Below are positions 60,101 to 64,000 of a DNA stretch of 64,000 nucleotides, piece after piece. Positions within the stretch are counted from its first letter, which is position 1; each line of letters opens with the position of its first letter. Below the pieces are notes generated by a model. That model saw nothing but the letters and a program-made list of their open reading frames with translations. It was not told the origin of the DNA and did no database searches. The stretch comes from Acholoe squamosa. Lineage: Eukaryota; Annelida; Polychaeta; Phyllodocida; Polynoidae. The position numbers were made by a program, and so were the translations under genes. Location: contig OX439038.1 in assembly GCA_949317995.1 (NCBI GenBank), positions 58,734,813 through 58,798,812 on the forward strand, written 5' to 3'.

Positions 60101-61137
60101 TTGGAAAACCCCGCGTATAAGAGGCACCCCCAACTTGAAGAAATCCTATAAGACGCACAAGGCATTTGTTTGGCGTAGAGGACGCGTCTTATACGCGGGA
60201 GATTACGGTAGTTGTTTTTTCTTGCATGAATATACAGACAAATATAGGAACTAATTGCCTATAACAATTTTATTAATGTATAACTTTTATTTCCTATAGA
60301 AAATGTAAACTGAAAAATGGACTTTTGTTTATTTTTAAACTCCACCACCTACCCGGCGGTATAGACTCAGGGTGGTCCCTGAGCCAACAAAGCAGATGTA
60401 ACACTATCCGCATAAAAATTCCAGTCGTGGACGTATGAACTGGGGGGGGGGGGGGGGTGGACCTCTGTCCTTTGCCTCTTTCTTAGTCTTTAGGGAAAGG
60501 CTATATGAACATTACATCAACTCTTAATAACTTACTTTGCTTTTTCCTTTTCTGACTTGAGGTCTGCAAGTCTCTGGATCTTCTTTTCTTCTTTCACCTT
60601 GGCGGCTGCTGTGCTGAAGGAAGCCAGGCGTTCTTGTAATTCAGACAGCTTTCCAGACTTGGCAAGACGGGCCCGCACAGTAGCCGGGTCTATTGTTTCC
60701 TGCAATGGCAGAATATACACAAATTGAGTGAAATGAATAGCACATTTGTATTCCTGTGAATGTCTAGAAAGTGGACAGTAATAAATACATATACTGCATT
60801 GGGGAATGAGCTACTTGTCTAAGTAGCATCTGTCTGTTAGTCTATTTATATCTGCCCCAACAAGGGTTTATAACAGTAGACCAGCTGTTGTGAATTGAGT
60901 TTTTCTTCTTCTTTATTTGGATACCAAATATTAAATCTATTGAACTTTAAATTAAGACATCTACCAAAAAAAGTGTGTCATTTTTTTCATACTTACAGCT
61001 TTACTTGACTTTTTCGTTTCAGCAACTGCTTCTACAGGCTTTGACTTGGTTGATGCCTTTTGTGTTGTGGCTTTATTTTCTTTCACTGCTGCAGCAGGTG
61101 GGACTTCAACTGATGGGGCAAGCTCTTTGGGCGCTTC
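53123..61137 (-). CDS. CDT1: DNA replication licensing factor CDT1 (3' ten exons, 495 aa)
   Basis: CDT1 works with ORC and CDC6 to load MCM2-7 onto origins and is held in check by geminin. Ten exons join in phase: 61137-60997, 60699-60536, 58831-58622, 58148-57991, 57615-57509, 54984-54787, 54552-54397, 54149-54037, 53708-53620 and 53274-53123 (TGA at 53123-53125). They total 1488 bases, or 495 residues plus stop. The middle domain and the C-terminal MCM-binding winged helix both align by eye with vertebrate CDT1. Donors GTAGAC (after 57991) and GTATCC (after 54037) are weak, but the reading frame and protein match require them. The first exon(s), expected to carry the PCNA-binding degron, are not found between 61138 and 64000 and probably lie beyond the window. 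Confidence 0.9.
53817..53942. mobile_element. Short member of the ACCGTAATCTCCCGCGTA TIR family
   Basis: About 126 bp in a CDT1 intron. The ends ATTACCTCGCATATGAGGC and (reverse) CTACCGTAATACCCACAT are diverged inverted copies of the family ends. Confidence 0.45.
54985..57508 (-). other. CDT1 intron, 2.5 kb
   Basis: No exon or recognisable element. Short 'tgcaggac'/'gtcctgca' inverted words occur at 55285-55345. Open frames here, for example near 56370 and 56859, have no recognisable product. Confidence 0.6.
57509..58831 (-). other. CDT1: CDT1 exons for the geminin-binding winged-helix domain
   Basis: Three exons (58831-58622, 58148-57991, 57615-57509) encode visible residues about 103-260. 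They include APAFERYRTLAEPVPPG, LPYKYKLLLDIYHSVDTVVS, MLHNR, FNKLKNAVQIMTRKNFEEK, LAQIKTVFPESFLIRQE, WQLTIEAN and GRPIFSATVVLERKALFHR. The order and spacing match the middle domain of vertebrate CDT1 that binds the geminin coiled coil. The Pro-Tyr-Lys-Tyr region and the Met-Leu-His-Asn-Arg segment are the family hallmarks I recognise most clearly. Confidence 0.9.
58902..59211 (+). repeat. Dispersed 290-bp repeat, copy 2
   Basis: The partner of 50732-51020, within the 1.7 kb CDT1 intron between 58832 and 60535. It differs mainly by an insertion around 'ggccccctggtgtgctggcc' and a C-run. Confidence 0.85.
59213..59306. repeat. 94-bp long-stem hairpin
   Basis: GACTTTTCTCTCTTTATTCT pairs with AGAATAAAGAGAGAAAAGTC, and the inner arm AACAAAAGCGTCT pairs with AGACGCTTTTGTT, leaving a loop of about seven bases. 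A few mismatches lie mid-stem. The size and the shape suggest a foldback (MITE-like) element. Confidence 0.85.
59480..60212. mobile_element. TIR element with TA duplication and internal tandem array
   Basis: The left end is TACCGTAATCTCCCGCGTA plus GAAGACGC. The right end is its inverse, GCGTCTTATACGCGGGAGAT plus TACGGTA. Flanks 'gcatgttTA' and 'TAgttgttttttc' rejoin to a sequence present just upstream (near 59418), showing insertion at TA with TA duplicated. TA targeting suggests a Tc1/mariner-type transposase supplied in trans. Inside, a unit of roughly 85-100 bp containing 'gtcgacacctcccggtctgc' repeats about four times (59690-60060). No transposase frame. Confidence 0.75.
60536..61137 (-). 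other. CDT1: CDT1 exons for the N-terminal linker
   Basis: Two exons (61137-60997, 47 codons; 60699-60536). The first encodes a low-complexity Ala/Lys/Pro/Val linker. The second begins ETIDPATVRARLAKSGKLSE and goes on as a predicted Lys/Glu-rich helix or coiled coil (ELQERLASF, KVKEEKKIQRL). Disordered, basic N-terminal regions with this helix type precede the geminin-binding domain in animal CDT1. Confidence 0.8.
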
Positions 61138-63901
61138 CTGAACAGTAAAAAAAAAGGGGGAAATTGAAATAAATCAGGCGGAGATGGGATATGGTGGAAA
61201 GACCTGGGTGGTAAGGGTACCAATTCAGTTAATTCTTGATAAGACATAAGGGGAGGGGTCCATACACTTGTCACCGAGATGTCAGGCTGTATCGGCTGAC
61301 ATCCAGGCTGCAATAGCACCCATTGCCATTAAACTTTAGATGTATGACTCTGTGTGCGCTGGTCAAAAAGTACTCCTCATCCTGACGATCAACTCAACAA
61401 GGCTGCATACATGCATCAAGCATGTTGACCCTGCAGGAGTGTATCAACTCCTGACGGTTGGCATGATGCATAGATGGAGCTCTGGTGACTCCCAGGCCAG
61501 GCATGCATAATGGTGAAAAGCAAAGCCCCCAGCCCCCTCTGAGTTGGGTAAAGCATTGGTTACACTCTATAGCTAAGCCCCACTGTACATCCCCCACCTT
61601 GTCATGTGTCTGGCCTCTTAACCGTGAGGATTTACAGTAATACACATTTTCTCACAGACTGCATGGCGGTAGGTACATGACACAAAGCTATAATCACAGT
61701 GGTACACAGACCAAGGAGAAAGGGGATATGGAAAATAATCCGAAGCCACACCCTATGTAGTAACCCCCCACAGCTTTGATGTTACAACTGCCAGTTTGGT
61801 AGACTGGGAACACAAAGCATGGTCATTAGTTTTGTATCCCCGCATATGCAAAGTTGCAAACCGTTAAAAGCAGACGTCACTTAAATAATACACAATTTTT
61901 AGAGGCCTTCTGAACAGAGTTCGGCCTATAGATGGGGTTTTAACGTTTAACATTAGAGAACAGAACTGATTTTGAAAGCTTAATAGATTTTTCCTTCGTC
62001 AGGGGTGCGGCTTACTGTAGGGATTTGACACTGTGGAAGAGTAAAAAAACAACCTTCTCTCAAAGACTATGTGCCCTTTATCAAATGGGAATTTTCTCTT
62101 AATCTAATAGCCTAATAGGGTGAATGAAGGTGAATGAAATGTAGATAGACATAAAGCATGTGCACCAACAAAGACAATATTGTCAATTTGTTTGATAAGA
62201 TTGGCCAAGGATAAGTGGTGGATAACTCATCAGTCTCATGAGGGTGAAAAGGATCTTATCTCATTCTGCATTATGCAGAGATGTGTTGTATATATTTTGG
62301 TACTTCGACATTAGCCACCGGCAGTAGGAATATACATGTCTGCACCCTAAGGCTAAAGCACACTGCAGACGAGCTCGACAGACGTTTGCAGTCCCCTTTA
62401 TTAAAACTACACTAGTCTAGAGTACCAGTTACCAGAGCTGACTCACAGGATAGGTCTCCCCTCAACCCCTAAGACTTTTGGTCTTTCTGAAGTGTTCGGC
62501 CTATAGGTGGAGTTTTAACTTTTAACATTAGAGAACAGAACTGATTTGGAAAGCTTTATCATTTTTGTTCCTACGTCGGGGTGATGCTTACAGTAGGTTT
62601 TGGCACTGTGGAACAGTAGTAAACTGCCAACTTTAAAGCTATGGGTGTTACTTACAACATACTATCAAAAACCATTTATGCTTCATCAAGTCGAGATTTT
62701 TGGTACTTCCACAATAGCCACCGACAGTAGGAATTTATATGTCTGCACCCTATTAAAGCCTAAGACTTAGAATACACCTCGGAAGCAGGGACACCTCTGA
62801 AAGTAGACATCTCGGTGGCAGGCATTTAGCATACCTCGGGAGCAGACACACATCGGAAGCAGACAAAGCCATGATAATATTCCTCTCTGATAGAATTTGT
62901 AAAACAACTCTACTGATTCTGTCCCTATGCCATAGAATCATAGAATAGCAGAAATCATGGGTGTCTGAAAATTCGGAAATCATCCTAATTTTCTCAATTT
63001 TTAATAGGAAATGCTTGTAGGAATTACAGCCCTAAATTCGGAATTCCTAAAGTGTTAACAAAAGTGGCATCTCTGATCAAGCCTAGGCTAAAGCAAAAAA
63101 TTAAGTTTCAGTTACCATGCTGAGAAGAATAAGGTACGGTAGTTAGGCCACAACAAATTAAATAGTTGGTCTATGGATTTCCCGCTCCTTATTTTCTAAG
63201 GCCACACCAAAAAAAATTAAGTTGGTCTACGGATTGCCCTCTCCATATTTTCGGAAATGCATTTTTTTTTTTTTTTTTTTGAAAAAAATCTTGTCTACGG
63301 ATTTCGCTTACTTCAGTTTCTACAAGTTTTCTCTTTGTGATGTCTGTCAAAATTAAAAAAAAAAAAAAAATTGTTTGCTCGCCTCACTTTCCCACCAAGG
63401 AAGCTTGCACCATTTTTTCAAAACCAAAATCGGCAGACCAACTAAAATTTCATGTCAATGGATACTGCTGGCACCATTTTCTGCGAAATATGATTTTTTT
63501 TAAATTTTTATTTTTTTTTTAGAAAGACTTCAAGGGTCAACAAAAGAAGGTCCAGAAATGGCAGACCACTCATTGGATAGGGAAAAGTCTGTAAATGTTG
63601 ATTCCAATATCTATGGTGTGAAAAAGTTGGAATAGACATCTGAGCAAAGGAGCAAAAAAAAAAATTGCCCTCTCCACGTCTTGGCTATGCAAAATCCATA
63701 GACAAATAACTTTTTAATTTGGTGTGGCCTTAAGCAGTAGGCCTTGGACTAGGCCAGGTTTTCAGTACTACAGTCTATAGTGAATCATCCAAAAGTAGAG
63801 CTAATGCCCAGTAATGGGCGAGACAATTGCGTGGGTAGTGCCAATGACAATGTGTATTACAGTGAATGTCGCGCGTATACACTTTTAGGGCAAATTGACT
63901 A
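61138..63901. other. CDT1 5' intron or upstream region, no exon found
   Basis: I searched the minus strand for a CDT1 first exon (Met followed by a Q-x-x-V-T-D-F-F type PCNA motif) and did not see one. The content is A/T-rich with poly-T and poly-A runs (63265-63285, 63355-63372). Two related stretches occur at about 61905-62060 and 62490-62620 ('aacattagagaacagaactg', 'gcttacagtag'). 63140-63240 and 63660-63730 share 'ggtgtggcctta' and 'cgtagacaa'-type words in opposite orientation. Confidence 0.5.
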
Positions 63902-64000
63902 CCGTAATCTCCCGCGTATAAGGCGTGTCTTATACGCCAAACAAAATACTGCTGGGTCTTATATGTGGGAGGTAAATTACCTTGAGTTTGGGGTGCGCCT
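63900..64000. mobile_element. Start of another ACCGTAATCTCCCGCGTA TIR element (cut by window end)
   Basis: CTACCGTAATCTCCCGCGTA followed by TAAGGCG matches the left end of the family member at 59480. The right end, if present, is outside the window. Confidence 0.6.

Overview
This is animal (metazoan) nuclear DNA. Every recognisable gene is split by GT-AG introns. The proteins (inositol monophosphatase, a peroxisomal enoyl-CoA isomerase/hydratase, an ankyrin-SOCS protein, a carbohydrate sulfotransferase, CDT1) form an animal set. Most of the window is intron and intergenic DNA full of minisatellites, terminal-inverted-repeat elements and a LINE. The repeats (Helentron-like elements with internal tandem repeats, AGGTCA-rich dispersed repeats, a 'gttgtttaacgcc' element) resemble those I associate with molluscs and other lophotrochozoans. 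That is inference; amphioxus or a hemichordate is not excluded.

Layout. 1-8.8 kb, + strand: the 3' end of an inositol monophosphatase (IMPA) gene. The penultimate exon occurs three times, each copy 152 bp and in the same phase, and is followed by one terminal exon. 9.1-14.5 kb: an inverted-repeat element, two minisatellite arrays and a tandem duplication. 15.0-21.7 kb, - strand: a complete four-exon, 264-residue crotonase-fold gene ending in Ser-Lys-Met, a peroxisomal targeting signal. 21.7-30.2 kb: intergenic, no gene supported. 30.2-35.5 kb, + strand: a probable TATA promoter and 5'UTR exon, a 3.7 kb intron, then a single coding exon for a 421-residue ankyrin-repeat/SOCS-box protein. 39.3-41.8 kb, + strand: a carbohydrate sulfotransferase-like gene with an in-frame stop and a frame change, probably decayed. 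42.4-43.2 kb: an 80-bp tandem array with tRNA-like pieces. 43.5-50.6 kb: a 46-bp minisatellite invaded by at least five insertions, including a 4.1 kb APE-RT LINE flanked by perfect 124-bp direct repeats and a Helentron-like element with its own 50-bp minisatellite. 53.1-61.1 kb, - strand: ten exons giving the C-terminal 495 residues of the replication-licensing factor CDT1; its 5' end lies beyond the window.

The five host genes show no shared pathway. The most interesting content is structural: the triplicated IMPA exon, the LINE with a very long target-site duplication, the Helentron-like elements with subterminal inverted repeats around variable minisatellites, and a TA-inserting inverted-repeat family whose largest member carries an internal tandem array.
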